Part shown: positions 35,798 to 44,758 of the stretch, one piece after another
How the letters are laid out: every line of letters starts with the position of its first letter
How positions within the stretch are numbered: the first letter of the stretch is position 1
Assembly (NCBI RefSeq): GCF_000499205.1
Contig: NZ_AWUK01000017.1
Location: 248,001-312,000, forward strand
Direction: 5' to 3'
From: Paenibacillus sp. MAEPY2
GTDB taxonomy: Bacteria > Bacillota > Bacilli > Paenibacillales > Paenibacillaceae
Length of the DNA stretch: 64,000 nucleotides
Translations under genes and position numbers: made by a program
The notes under the pieces: model-generated
Database searches by the model: none
What the model was told of the DNA's origin: nothing
The model's input: the letters and a program-made list of their open reading frames with translations, nothing else

Positions 35798-36505
35798 ATG
35801 AACACCATCAACAAAGAAGTGGGCAAGAAAATCCGTAATTTTCGCAAATGGAAAGGATTGACGGTCCAGCAGCTGGCGGATCAGATTCACAAAAGCAAAG
35901 CTACCCTGTCCAAATATGAGAGCGGCGATATTACGCTTGATGTGGTCACGCTGCATCAAATTGCTGATTCATTGAATATCCAAGTGGAGCAGCTGCTGTA
36001 TATTGAGCCCAAACAAGCATCTCCTTTGATGAATACGGTACCGTCCAGCTTTTTCAAAAATTCCACCAGGTTTTATTCGTATTTTTATGACGGGCGCAAC
36101 AATAGCCTCATCCGTTGTGTCATTGACATGATGGCACAGTCAGATGCCAATTGTTATCGAACCGTAATGTATATGAATGTGAAGAACTTTGAGAATTATC
36201 AGGAATGCGAAAATATGTATTGGGGTCACACCGAGCATTACGACACACTCACCACGCTGATTTTGAAAAATCAGGCCACACCGCTGGAAAAGCTGTACAT
36301 TAACATTCTGGCGTCTTTTCAGGAATCTGAGAAAAAGTGGGGATTGATGGCTGGTGTCTCGTTCCGTCCCTTTATGCCCATCGCCTTGAAAATGTTATTC
36401 TCTCGAACACCCCTGCCTGAGAATCAGGAGTTATATAACGAGCTGAAAATTTCCAAAGAAGACCTGCGTACGTTAAAGATCTATAATATGCTCGCCGTCA
36501 CTTAA
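35798..36505 (+). CDS. XRE family transcriptional regulator
   Basis: A 235-aa regulator. The Cro/CI-type helix-turn-helix occupies residues 8-62 (IRNFRKWKGLTVQQLADQIH, KATLSKYESGDITLDVVTL). The remaining 170 residues are a helical domain of unknown ligand with aromatic patches. AAGGAG precedes the ATG. Divergent from the C-S lyase, so that gene is its probable target. Confidence 0.88.
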   Translation: MNTINKEVGKKIRNFRKWKGLTVQQLADQIHKSKATLSKYESGDITLDVVTLHQIADSLNIQVEQLLYIEPKQASPLMNTVPSSFFKNSTRFYSYFYDGRNNSLIRCVIDMMAQSDANCYRTVMYMNVKNFENYQECENMYWGHTEHYDTLTTLILKNQATPLEKLYINILASFQESEKKWGLMAGVSFRPFMPIALKMLFSRTPLPENQELYNELKISKEDLRTLKIYNMLAVT

Positions 36506-36560
36506 ACCTTCAACATAAACTTGATCAGATTGCATTGGAAAAAGCACCCCTGCAACAAGA

Positions 36561-36606
36561 AAAGGGCGGCAGTTATAAGCTATTCCAGCTCATAAAAGCG
36601 CCCTTT
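36561..36606. terminator. Bidirectional terminator between XRE and M16 genes
   Basis: AAAGGGCG/CGCCCTTT with inner AGCT pairs; serves convergent genes. Confidence 0.75.
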
Positions 36607-36667
36607 GGATCATATGTCTATGCATTCATGCTAAGCCTTCAGCTTGTTGCAACCTTCAATTCACGCA

Positions 36668-39589
36668 TTAGTTCTTGATTAGATCAAGCGTTTCGTCAAA
36701 TAATTGCTTTTGGTCCTCAATCTTATTTTCATTACCGATAACACAGCGTTGCTGCTGTTCCAATATGGAGGATATCAGTTCAGAAAAATCGATAATATCA
36801 CGTTCCGTTGTGCTCAGCACTTCATCCCGTTCTTTCTGGAGATCGGCCTCGGTAACATTGGACAGATAACACTCCAGGGAGAATGACCCTTCACCATGAG
36901 GTGTTCTCGGCGTATCGAGATCCTGGATGGCACCAATGATATATCTCGTCATTTCCCGCGTATCTGCTTTGAAATCCTTCAAGTATTGCGGCATCTCTTC
37001 ATAAATCTTATATGTTTTTTCGAGATTCGGGTCGCGATACGATGCTACATAGCTGTCTCCATTACGTCTGAAGCCTGACATGCAGCCATATGCTCCGCCT
37101 TTGGCCCTGATATTGTTCCACAAGTAATCCAGCGATAGAATCCCCTGCAAGACACGAAGCGAGCCAGTGTATGCATACCCTTTATCGATAAAATTGCCTG
37201 TTTGAACGACATATTGGACTTCAGATGGTGATCTGAATCCTTCTTTGTGCTGCACAGGTGTAAATGCTGCTTTTTCCTTCGCAACGTCTTGTGTGAACAG
37301 CTTCGCTTTTAAATCAGACACCTGTTCCTCCAGGCCCGCATATCCCTGATCATCCGCAGTGTAACTCACCAGCAAGTTTTCCGGTCTGAAAATAAAGCCT
37401 GTCAGCGATTGAAGGCTGGTCGACAGCTCTTCTTTTCTCGCCTCAAAGTTCGCCTGAAGATCCTCCAGCCACTGGTAAAAGGCGATGCCGCTGACGGCTT
37501 CCCTGAAGTTGGCAACAGCCGAGTGTTTAGAGGTAGAGCGGCCAATTCCCGCTGAATGCCCTCCGCTAATCAGATTGCGCTGCAGGTTGCCCTTCAATTG
37601 GGCGATAATTTCGTATAAACGCTTCGAATCATCGAATTTGGATGTAAACACAATTTCTTTGATCATGTCAAAAGCAAATCCAAGCTTGTCATACAGCACT
37701 TTGGCGTTGAATTCATAGGTAACCTTGAAATCATGGTGATCATGCGCGTTTGCATACGTACCAATGCCACTATGAACGCCCCCGGAATGAATGTGAATTT
37801 CATTCGACAATTCATTAAACGAGTAATTTTGAGTGTCGACGTAACCCAGCACACTTTTCAGCAATCCAACATAGGGCAGCAAACGCCGTGGGACTTCCTT
37901 AATATCAAACAACAGTCGGAGATAACCGATCCCATTGGTGTAGATGTTGTGATGCAGAACGGTTGTACCATCGACCTGATTTACCGTCTGATACAGAGTG
38001 GAAGCTTTCGGTTCAATATCCTCTATCGACAACGTCGGAATCACCTGCTGTTGTTCCTTGGTTGAAGGTGCATTCTGGTACTCGGCGAGAGCCTCGGTTC
38101 TCTGAATGAGCTGCTGAATTTCTTCTGGACTCAATCCTGCCTGAACCGATTTCAGATGTGCTTTCAGCGCTTCCTCTTTACGGGCGTTCAACCCTTTATC
38201 CGGCGTGACAGCGACAAAAGAAGTATGCGTATTTTGCAGTAAATACTTCTCAATCAACTTCTCAAAATAACCCTCGTTCATCTTCGTTCTCAGCTCGGCA
38301 AATACGTCATTCGCTTCCAAATGTGTAAAAGGAGCTTCCACATCATACAGCCAGCTTTGCAATGAGGAGAAACCGTAGATTAGCCCTTTGGGCATTCTTC
38401 CATAATCCGCTTCCCGGTGATTGAACTCATAGGAATTAATACCTGCGAGCAGCGCTTTTGGATCGAAGCCTTCCTTTACAACACGCTCCAGCACCTCTTT
38501 TACAGTTCCCAGAAAATCTTCTTTACTCGACAGATTGCTCTTCTTCAATCCAACGGTGAACACGGGCTGATACAGGCTGTCATCATACGTGCCATATACA
38601 TCCTTCGCAATGCCCTTATCCAGCAAGGCCTGCTTCAGAACCGCTCCCGGAGCGTTAAGCAGTGCGTACAGCAAAATCTGAAAAGAAATATTCAATTCCT
38701 TGTCCAGACTTGTTCCAATGACCGCATTATAGGTCAAGAAGCTGTTATCCACTTCCGATTCAGTACTTCCGGCAGAGTATGTCTTGACGGCATCCACTCT
38801 TTCTCCGAATGCAGGCTGGAGCTGAATGGCAGAATCAATCTCGATTCGATCATATTCGCTCAGATAGTTCTCATCCAGCCACTGCAACTTCTCTTCCATA
38901 TCCATATCCCCGTACAAATAAATGAAGCTGTTGGACGGATGATAGTATCTGGAGTGGAAATCCAGCAATCCTTGATACGTCAGATCGGGAATGGCATCGG
39001 GAAATCCGCCTGATTCACAGGAATACGTGGTATCCGGGAAAAGTGAATTCAGAACCTCTCTGCGTACAATCCGTTCCGGTGAAGAAAATGCGCCCTTCAT
39101 CTCGTTATAAACAACACCGTTATAGGTTAACTCATCTTCAGCTGAGGTCAGGTTGTAATTCCAACCCTCCTGCAGAAATATTTTTTCATTATTATAGATA
39201 TTGGTGTGCAGTACCGCATCCAGATAAATATCCATCAGGTTATGGAAATCATGATCATTCCGGCTTGCAATCGGATAGATCGTTTTATCGGGATAGGTCA
39301 TCGCATTCAGAAATGTATTGAGTGAACCCTTTAGCAATTCTACAAAGGAATCCTTGGCCGGAAATTTCTTCGAGCCACAAAGCACGGAATGTTCCAGAAT
39401 GTGCGCTACACCTGTATTGTCTTCCGGAGGAGTACGGAAACCGATACTGAACACTTTATTATCATCCTGATTAGATAAGAGTACAATTTTGGCACCGGAT
39501 TTCTGATGTTCCAGGAGATACGCATCTGATTTCAACTCTTCGATTCTGCGTTCCTGCAGCACCTTATAGGGCTTAAGCTGTTTCAACAT
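36668..39589 (-). CDS. M16C metallopeptidase (presequence-protease type)
   Basis: A 973-aa two-lobe peptidase like PreP/Cym1, which digests small unfolded peptides inside a closed chamber. The inverted zinc motif HILEH (His63, His67, catalytic Glu66) is followed by the third ligand in VVYNEMKGAFSSPE. The C-terminal lobe has the conserved GAYG and RGKGGAYG-like (IRAKGGAYGCMSGF) Tyr/Arg region. No signal peptide, so cytoplasmic. ATG follows GGAGG. Single gene. Confidence 0.92.
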   Translation of the reverse strand: MLKQLKPYKVLQERRIEELKSDAYLLEHQKSGAKIVLLSNQDDNKVFSIGFRTPPEDNTGVAHILEHSVLCGSKKFPAKDSFVELLKGSLNTFLNAMTYPDKTIYPIASRNDHDFHNLMDIYLDAVLHTNIYNNEKIFLQEGWNYNLTSAEDELTYNGVVYNEMKGAFSSPERIVRREVLNSLFPDTTYSCESGGFPDAIPDLTYQGLLDFHSRYYHPSNSFIYLYGDMDMEEKLQWLDENYLSEYDRIEIDSAIQLQPAFGERVDAVKTYSAGSTESEVDNSFLTYNAVIGTSLDKELNISFQILLYALLNAPGAVLKQALLDKGIAKDVYGTYDDSLYQPVFTVGLKKSNLSSKEDFLGTVKEVLERVVKEGFDPKALLAGINSYEFNHREADYGRMPKGLIYGFSSLQSWLYDVEAPFTHLEANDVFAELRTKMNEGYFEKLIEKYLLQNTHTSFVAVTPDKGLNARKEEALKAHLKSVQAGLSPEEIQQLIQRTEALAEYQNAPSTKEQQQVIPTLSIEDIEPKASTLYQTVNQVDGTTVLHHNIYTNGIGYLRLLFDIKEVPRRLLPYVGLLKSVLGYVDTQNYSFNELSNEIHIHSGGVHSGIGTYANAHDHHDFKVTYEFNAKVLYDKLGFAFDMIKEIVFTSKFDDSKRLYEIIAQLKGNLQRNLISGGHSAGIGRSTSKHSAVANFREAVSGIAFYQWLEDLQANFEARKEELSTSLQSLTGFIFRPENLLVSYTADDQGYAGLEEQVSDLKAKLFTQDVAKEKAAFTPVQHKEGFRSPSEVQYVVQTGNFIDKGYAYTGSLRVLQGILSLDYLWNNIRAKGGAYGCMSGFRRNGDSYVASYRDPNLEKTYKIYEEMPQYLKDFKADTREMTRYIIGAIQDLDTPRTPHGEGSFSLECYLSNVTEADLQKERDEVLSTTERDIIDFSELISSILEQQQRCVIGNENKIEDQKQLFDETLDLIKN

Positions 39590-39774
39590 GGGTCGAGTCC
39601 TCCGTCCATAAAATTGTTTATTTTGATATGCAACCTTGAGTTCTTCAAGTTCAGAGATAAAGGTAATTTATGCCTATGGATATTATACACCATCGTTGCA
39701 TGTCTTCCTAACGGGCAGCCATAGGCGTCTTCTGATATGTATTATGAACTCCACCATAAAATAATCGCTGACAC

Positions 39775-39810
39775 GAAAAAGATTTTCATTATAATGAAAA
39801 ATCTTTTTTT
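39775..39810. terminator. Orphan bidirectional hairpin terminator
   Basis: AAAGATTTTCAT/ATGAAAAATCTTT with flanking A and T runs. No intact gene uses it now. The 39590-39926 stretch otherwise holds only the M16 promoter region. Confidence 0.6.
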
Positions 39811-39926
39811 GCCCTTTCAACAGACGTGAGATACATGTTCTAAACCTCAACGCCGCATAAATATGAAATTGGGAAGAGACACTACAATTACCAATATATT
39901 AATTATACTGCGAGCGCTGACTCGCT

Positions 39927-40474
39927 TTTCCCAGGAGATGAGACAAGCGATCACGCTTTCACGATTTTGTTCTGGATATTGAACAACCTGGAACCGGAGG
40001 CACAACAATTCTATCAGCAGAACGTCCTGATGTAGAGAAAGGTTCCCCGAAGTGGGACAAGGAAGAGCACTCTTCATCAAATGCCAAAGGAGAGCCGCCA
40101 ATCACGAGTAATACCTATGCCGGTGATGTTCCCAGAAAGGGAGAAACCCCCATCGATTTTTTTGGAAGTGCGGTATATAAGGGGCAAAAGCTGGTCGGTT
40201 ACCTTACTGGGCTGGAAACCAAAACGCTCATATTTTGCGTGGGGAGTTTGAAGAAACCGTTATGGAATTCCATGATCCGGTTGATCCGAAGTACAATCTG
40301 ACGATCTGTATGGATGCGCTGAAAAAAAACCCGCTTACTTTGACGCGGACAGATGACCAAATCAACATTTCCCTGTCTCCCCTTATGGTTGGAGAGTTGA
40401 TAGGTTCCATGTCCAAGGTGGACTACAGTTTGCCCAAAAATATTAAGCTGTTACAGCCATACTGGCGGGATTGA
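39927..40474 (+). pseudogene. Frameshifted fragment of a Ger(x)C-type spore germination protein
   Basis: Two frames read as one protein. Frame one ends with GETPIDFFGSAVYKGQKLVG, YLTGLETKTLIF; after a shift near 40225-40240 frame two continues LRGEFEETVMEFHDP and ends at the stop before 40474. The G-x-AV-F-K-x-x-KLVG-x-L-x-G-x-ET-x-x-L pattern is the start of the C-terminal domain of GerAC lipoproteins (germinant receptor C subunits). The N-terminal half with signal peptide is missing. No gerA/gerB partners are nearby. Confidence 0.6.
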
Positions 40475-40569
40475 CTATAATTCTGCCGGTGGCTTTTACA
40501 CCGATGAGGAACTATTAGAAACGCTCTGCTTTAAGAGAAGTGAATTGGGATATATTTTCATGATAAATC

Positions 40570-40608
40570 AAAAAAAGATCCTGTGTGATTGGTAAAATCA
40601 CACAGGAT
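40570..40608 (-). terminator. Terminator of the phage-remnant transcript
   Basis: ATCCTGTGTGATT/AATCACACAGGAT perfect 13-bp stem; T run on the minus strand. Confidence 0.9.
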
Positions 40609-40973
40609 GATTCCGTCTATTGATCTGGGCTTGTTGTGCCTGCATTTTTGCATCGATCAAACGGTTGGTTTGCTCCATATGTTGAGCCTTGGCACCAAGC
40701 AAAGCTGTTTGAGCAATCTTTTGCTTTTGTTGAGCTTCATATTCAGCTACAATCTTTTGACGGCGGTTGTTCCGAAGTTAAAGCCATCTTATCCATTGCT
40801 GAAGATATATTCTTGTATGACTTCTCCGCTGTTGATAACTCAGCATTCAGTGCCTTGAAAGCGTCTGCGTGTCCTCGCGCACCAGTGTCAATGTTTTTGA
40901 AAGACTGGAGGACTTTACCTGTATCTAAATTAATCCGCGCAGCAACGACATCTCTATTTGTACCCTCTGCCAT
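40598..40973 (-). pseudogene. Internally deleted phage tail tape-measure gene
   Basis: The N terminus (76 codons, MAEGTNRDVVAARINLDTGK onward, KNIDTGARGHADAFKALNAE) is the usual start of a tape-measure protein, which sets tail length. It ends at a frameshifted junction near 40770, after which the other frame reads a Gln-rich helical tail, QKIAQTALLGAKAQHMEQTN, ending at 40598. Thus most of the gene (normally over 600 codons) is deleted. Confidence 0.65.
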
Positions 40974-40988
40974 AGTAACTCCTCTCTA

Positions 40989-41525
40989 TCATGGCTGGAT
41001 GAAACCTAGATCGGATAAGTATTTTGCTTTCTTCGGCTTTTTGTTTTCAACTTTACCCCCATGCAACACAATCTCGAACTCACGAGAACGTTGTTTCTCA
41101 TTCATCAAAGCCCGGATTTTAGGGATGCTCATATTAGGCCACTCTGTATCTGATATCCCGTTGCTGATACAGAGTGCCCATAGACCAAGCCAATCGGTTC
41201 CCGGATGATCTGATTCTTCCTCGTCATCTGTATCCACGGAGCTATATGTCTCAGTGGAACCTTGATGCCTGGACAGTAATGTGAGCAAAGTCTTCAATCC
41301 CGTTGCCATCTGAGTATCGATAATATCGATCAATTTCTTGATGTCGATCATCGGTCCTGAATTGCCACCCTTCAGATATTCAACTTTTACACTATCCCAA
41401 TGAATCATAGCATCGTCTGGATTAAGCGAATTAAAATGCCCCATAATTTCACTCATACGTTCAGTCAACCACTTTTGCTGACCAGCAGGATTGTTTTTGT
41501 ACTGATTCGGCATTTTTTTGAGCAA
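40989..41525 (-). CDS. Phage-related protein, probably a fused or deleted remnant
   Basis: A 178-aa frame just upstream of the tape-measure remnant. The first 90 residues (DIIDTQMATGLKTLLTLLSR) look like a portal or structural fragment; the last 60 (DWLGLWALCISNGISDTEWP, IPKIRALMNEKQRSREFEIV) look like the tail assembly chaperone normally encoded before the tape measure. This mix suggests a deletion that fused two phage genes. Whether it is still made is unknown. Confidence 0.5.
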   Translation of the reverse strand: MLKKMPNQYKNNPAGQQKWLTERMSEIMGHFNSLNPDDAMIHWDSVKVEYLKGGNSGPMIDIKKLIDIIDTQMATGLKTLLTLLSRHQGSTETYSSVDTDDEEESDHPGTDWLGLWALCISNGISDTEWPNMSIPKIRALMNEKQRSREFEIVLHGGKVENKKPKKAKYLSDLGFIQP

Positions 41526-41560
41526 AACTTCTGATTTCCATTTCTAAATCCCCCCCAAAG

Positions 41561-41588
41561 AAAAGAGACGAGTCTGATCAACTCGTCT
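41561..41588 (-). terminator. Terminator of collagen-like gene
   Basis: AGACGAGT-CTGATCA-ACTCGTCT, 58 bp past the stop; the T run is short. Confidence 0.6.
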
Positions 41589-41645
41589 TGTATGTTATTA
41601 AATTATCGACCATTTTGATTTATGAGTAAAAAACTTGTAGTCATT

Positions 41646-42767
41646 TTATGATAATTGTGTGATAACCAGATGTGCCGAAACTGGTCTTGTTCCGCCAGCA
41701 AGTGGTGTAATAGTCAATGCAGTGGAATTACCGGCTGGATTTCGCACAGTCAGTATCGAATTAATGACAGTCGTTTGTACTAAAGCCATTTCTACAATCT
41801 GAGATGTCCCTGTTGCTCGCCCAACTACCGTGGGAGCTAAATCAGCACCATTGAGGGTTAAAATGAGTTGACCTGCTTCATTAACGCTAACTTGAAACAA
41901 TACTTGGTAAGTGCCTATCGCTGCCAGATTGAATGAGCTTGGTCCCGTACGAGTAATCGTCGTTCCGCTAGTTGGTCCATCTTGCGGAAAACTTACGTCC
42001 GTGCCCGGAGCAACCGTTGCCGCATTGTCAGGAGGCATCAGAGCAAAAAAATCGGCAAATCCCAGAACACCTCCGGCTGCACCTGTAGCTCCTGTAGCTC
42101 CAGTCGCCCCAGCAGGGCCTACCCCTCCGGTTGCGCCTGCCGGGCCTGTCGGTCCAACTGCACCTACTGCACCAGTAACACCCGTCGGACCAGCTGCGCC
42201 TACCCCTCCGGTTGCACCTGCCGGGCCTGTCGGCCCAACTGCACCTACTGCACCAGTAACACCCGTCGGACCAGCTGCGCCTGCTGCTCCGGTAGCACCA
42301 GCAGGGCCTGTTGCTCCCGTTGGTCCAGGAAATCCTTGCGGCCCGATGGCTCCGGCTGGACCAGGTAAACCTTGAGGGCCTTGTGGCCCCACAAGTCCTT
42401 GTTCCCCTGGAACACCTTGCGCGCCATTCGGCCCCGCTGGACCTGCTTGGCCTTGAGGACCTGCTGCTCCCGCTGGACCAGGCTGCCCTTGAGGGCCTTG
42501 TGGACCTGGAGGCCCTCCTGCTGGCCCTTGAGGGCCGGGCGGCCCTTGTACGCCTTGATTTCCTTGGACCCCTTGGATTCCTCGTGTACCTTGGGGGCCT
42601 GTAGGGCCAACAACTGTCGGCGTAGTTACATTCACTTCAGGTGGCGGACATTTTACTTGTACTATTTTTTTGATTACTTTTACTCTACGATTTTTTCTTT
42701 TTCCTTTTGGAGAATGTACAGTTACATTTTTTTTATTACACCTTTTTTTCTCATCTGGACAACTCAA
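41646..42767 (-). CDS. Collagen-like spore surface protein (BclA-like)
   Basis: A 373-aa protein. Residues 1-53 are basic with several Cys; residues 54-232 are Gly-X-Y collagen repeats (about 60 triplets) with one break at Gly84-Gly85; residues 233-373 form a BclA-like beta trimerisation domain beginning [17 protein letters not shown]. Such proteins build the hair-like nap of the spore surface. TTG start with GGAGGTG six bases upstream. Rich in GAT and GPT triplets, so Thr glycosylation is possible. A 27-residue unit is duplicated within the repeats. Confidence 0.85.
   Translation of the reverse strand: MSCPDEKKRCNKKNVTVHSPKGKRKNRRVKVIKKIVQVKCPPPEVNVTTPTVVGPTGPQGTRGIQGVQGNQGVQGPPGPQGPAGGPPGPQGPQGQPGPAGAAGPQGQAGPAGPNGAQGVPGEQGLVGPQGPQGLPGPAGAIGPQGFPGPTGATGPAGATGAAGAAGPTGVTGAVGAVGPTGPAGATGGVGAAGPTGVTGAVGAVGPTGPAGATGGVGPAGATGATGATGAAGGVLGFADFFALMPPDNAATVAPGTDVSFPQDGPTSGTTITRTGPSSFNLAAIGTYQVLFQVSVNEAGQLILTLNGADLAPTVVGRATGTSQIVEMALVQTTVINSILTVRNPAGNSTALTITPLAGGTRPVSAHLVITQLS
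42118..42279. repeat. Tandem 81-bp duplication inside the collagen region
   Basis: Two near-identical 81-bp units (start 42118 and 42199), each coding [20 protein letters not shown] plus GATGGVG; only silent changes were seen between them. Confidence 0.75.
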
Positions 42768-43132
42768 TTAGGACACCTCCCTATAATCATAGCTCAGTGT
42801 ACGTAGGTAGTTGGCTACAGGCATGGACTAACATCTATCTTTACCCGTGCTAAAACCTATTTTTTATAGAATTAAGGCTGTTGACATAGTAGATTAGCCC
42901 TTAGAACCAAACTATCATAAATTTCCAACTGATTAACTGTCTGTCCAGGACTTTAATTTGAATCTTACCCTAATTGTGTTGAGTTGGTTTCAACGTTTGG
43001 GTGAATATCATATGCATGCGTACGCTCACTCAGACGCTGTTCTCCGCTTTTCATCGGATTGATTCTTGCAAACCGGACGTTCTCATATAAACAGGCTTAA
43101 AGCGGCTCATCTTCTGTCATATGATAGCAAAA
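42768..43132. other. Intergenic stretch without a recognised gene
   Basis: AT-rich, with a promoter-like TTGACATAGTAGATTAG near 42890. The 43010-43110 part has unusually even base composition and broken frames on both strands, possibly more mobile-element debris; no family recognised. Confidence 0.4.
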
Positions 43133-43160
43133 GAAAAAGCACCCCTAAAGATGCTCTTTT
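43133..43160 (-). terminator. Terminator of the frameshifted secreted protein gene
   Basis: Minus-strand AGCATC-TTTA-GGGGTGCT followed by TTTTTC, 15 bp past the original stop. Confidence 0.65.
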
Positions 43161-43174
43161 AAAAGATCGTAATA

Positions 43175-43551
43175 TTAATAAGCTCTTAAATACGCTTTTC
43201 CACCCATACCAACAAAAGAAATGTTAATGCGGTATTGCTTGCCTCTTGCCAAATATACGTTTGTCGTAGCGTTATCCGTTCCAGAAGTTATATTTAAAGA
43301 AAGGAAAGCTATATCTATCCATCCTCCTCCTGAAGTGCTCTCCTGCCAGTAGCTTCTACTCCTCCTCCACCTTCTCCCGAAATCAAGGTGAATCTCCCAT
43401 AAAGATTCTGACCATCGACGTAAGGAGTCGAGACTTTGGGATAGTCATTCGGACCTCCAATGACGTAAGTTTCTGTTGCCGCAAAAGCCTGAGTTGCCGA
43501 AATTAAAACAAAAATCATAACCATAACCACAGATCTAAAAGTTTTTTTCAT
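43175..43551 (-). pseudogene. Secreted protein gene broken by a frameshift in a GGA repeat
   Basis: Starts MKKTFRSVVMVMIFVLISAT with signal cleavage after AFA, mature AATETYVIGGPNDYPKVSTP. The frame reaches a GGTGGAGGAGGAG tract near 43365 and then ends early. The +2 frame continues YWQESTSGGGWIDIAFLSLN and then ITSGTDNATTNVYLARGKQY, and stops at 43175, right before a terminator. Restoring one frame gives a protein of about 124 aa. The family is not recognised; the fold looks beta-sandwich-like. Confidence 0.7.
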
Positions 43552-43768
43552 CGTTACCCTCCTATTAGGATATATTTTGTATAACAATATCAACACACCC
43601 TTTTTTTTGGAAAATATATCAATTAAATAAATTTTAGAATTTAAAAGTTCACACATCTATTTAACAATGACTCCGGGACACATGCATAACTGGCTTGCGA
43701 TTTAAAACCTGATGCTTCATCGCCAATACCAATGTTGAGCCGAGGATATCCATAGGTTGACCTCATAA

Positions 43769-43981
43769 TTAAGGCAGCTTCGTCTTCGCAGTGCGTTTGT
43801 TAAACTCCTGAATCTGTTTCCAAAGATTCATAAAGGTTGGATACTCCTTAATAAAATTCACCACCGATCTGAATGCATCACGTAAACAATCCACCACTTT
43901 GTTTAAAGATGTCACAGTGGCAGTTTTCTGCTGCTCAGTCAACCGAAAAAAAGCCGATCCATAAATGAACGACTTTGGCTG
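43769..43981 (-). pseudogene. Coding remnant without a start codon
   Basis: An open minus-strand frame of 70 codons (FFRLTEQQKTATVTSLNKVV, AFRSVVNFIKEYPTFMNLWK) bounded by a stop at the 5' side and no ATG at its head. The protein-like helical sequence suggests decay of a mobile-element gene. No family recognised. Confidence 0.4.
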
Positions 43982-43998
43982 TTATATGTATTATTTAG

Positions 43999-44376
43999 AT
44001 AATCGCTTTAGATGAAGACGACTGTGACTTTGTAAATAACCGGTTGCGTATCGATGAAAGCATTTCAAATACAGAAAATGGACAGGCGGACATTACAGAT
44101 ACAAAAAACGAAGCATCCGAAGATTATGTAGATATGCCACAATGGTATATGGAGCAATTGGCAGCACACGTCAAAGCCATCCGCAAATTACGCTTTGAAG
44201 CTAAAACAGTCGGGACATGGAAAGGCGGAGATAGAAACTTTGTATTCCATGCAGGGACAGGTAAACCTCATTACCACACCTCGATGTCTTCGATCCAAAA
44301 TCTCGTCCCCAATCCGTCCCCAACGGAAAAAAAGACGCTCAATCCCTGTGACTCAGGCTATTCAATAAAGTATTAA
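43999..44376 (+). pseudogene. Fragment of a phage-type tyrosine integrase
   Basis: The frame from 43999 reads ALDEDDCDFVNNRLRIDESI, then YVDMPQWYMEQLAAHVKAIR and TWKGGDRNFVFHAGTGKPHY, which match the core domain of XerC-like phage integrases (segment between the first catalytic Arg region and the HxLR box). The N-terminal arm domain and the C-terminal catalytic His-Arg-Tyr part are missing; the reading ends in unrelated sequence. It points toward tRNA-Leu 52 bp away. Confidence 0.7.
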
Positions 44377-44413
44377 AAAAAAAAAGAAAACCCCTTATGT
44401 ATCAAGGAGTTTC
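44375..44413 (-). terminator. Terminator of tRNA-Leu
   Basis: Minus-strand AAACTCCTT-GATACAT-AAGGGGTTT followed by a run of Ts. Confidence 0.85.
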
Positions 44414-44427
44414 CTTTTATTAATGGA

Positions 44428-44513
44428 TGCCGAGGACCGGGATCGAACCGGTACGGTAGTCACCTACCGCAGGATTTTAAGTCCTGTGCGTCTGCCAATT
44501 CCGCCACCCCGGC
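44428..44513 (-). tRNA. tRNA-Leu (TAA)
   Basis: 86-nt class II tRNA: acceptor GCCGGGG/CCTCGGC, D arm GCGGAATTGGCAGACGC, anticodon stem CAGGA/TCCTG with loop CTTAAAA (anticodon TAA), long variable arm CGGTAGGTGACTACCG, T stem ACCGG/CCGGT. The integrase remnant beside its 3' end suggests it was an integration target. Confidence 0.95.
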
Positions 44514-44553
44514 ATATGTATGTATTTCTTCATCACTTCAGGCGACAAGAAAT

Positions 44554-44582
44554 ATCTTACCATGAAATTTATGACTTTGCAA
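44554..44582 (-). promoter_or_regulatory. Promoter of tRNA-Leu
   Basis: Minus-strand TTGCAA, 17 bp, TAAGAT, ending 41 bp before the tRNA. Confidence 0.6.
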
Positions 44583-44615
44583 CACCTAATATAAAATAAT
44601 CCAAAAAAATGAAAC

Positions 44616-44721
44616 AGGCACTGCCAGCGTTAGCGAGCAGTGCCTAGAAAGTTCGAGTTGCGGTCCCGAACTTTCTATAAACCATCTATATTAAGGGAGG
44701 TGTAAAATAAGAATACCTCCC
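44616..44721 (-). other. Three consecutive hairpins in the 3' region of the stress-protein gene
   Basis: H1 44616-44645: AGGCACTGC...GCAGTGCCT plus inner AGCG/CGCT. H2 44646-44676: AGAAAGTTCG...CGAACTTTCT, touching H1. H3 44695-44721: GGGAGGT...ACCTCCC. On the minus strand H1 is followed by a T-rich run (TTTCATTTTTTT), so it can act as terminator; H2 and H3 are extra structure. Confidence 0.7.
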
Positions 44722-44758
44722 CAACATTAAAGAAACCTAAAATCAGGCTTAAATTAAA

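Noticed and set aside
41911..42613. Several Pro- or Leu-rich frames opposite or shifted to the collagen repeats
   Set aside because: Artefacts of the Gly-X-Y repeat; the GPT/GAT frame has start, SD and terminal domain.
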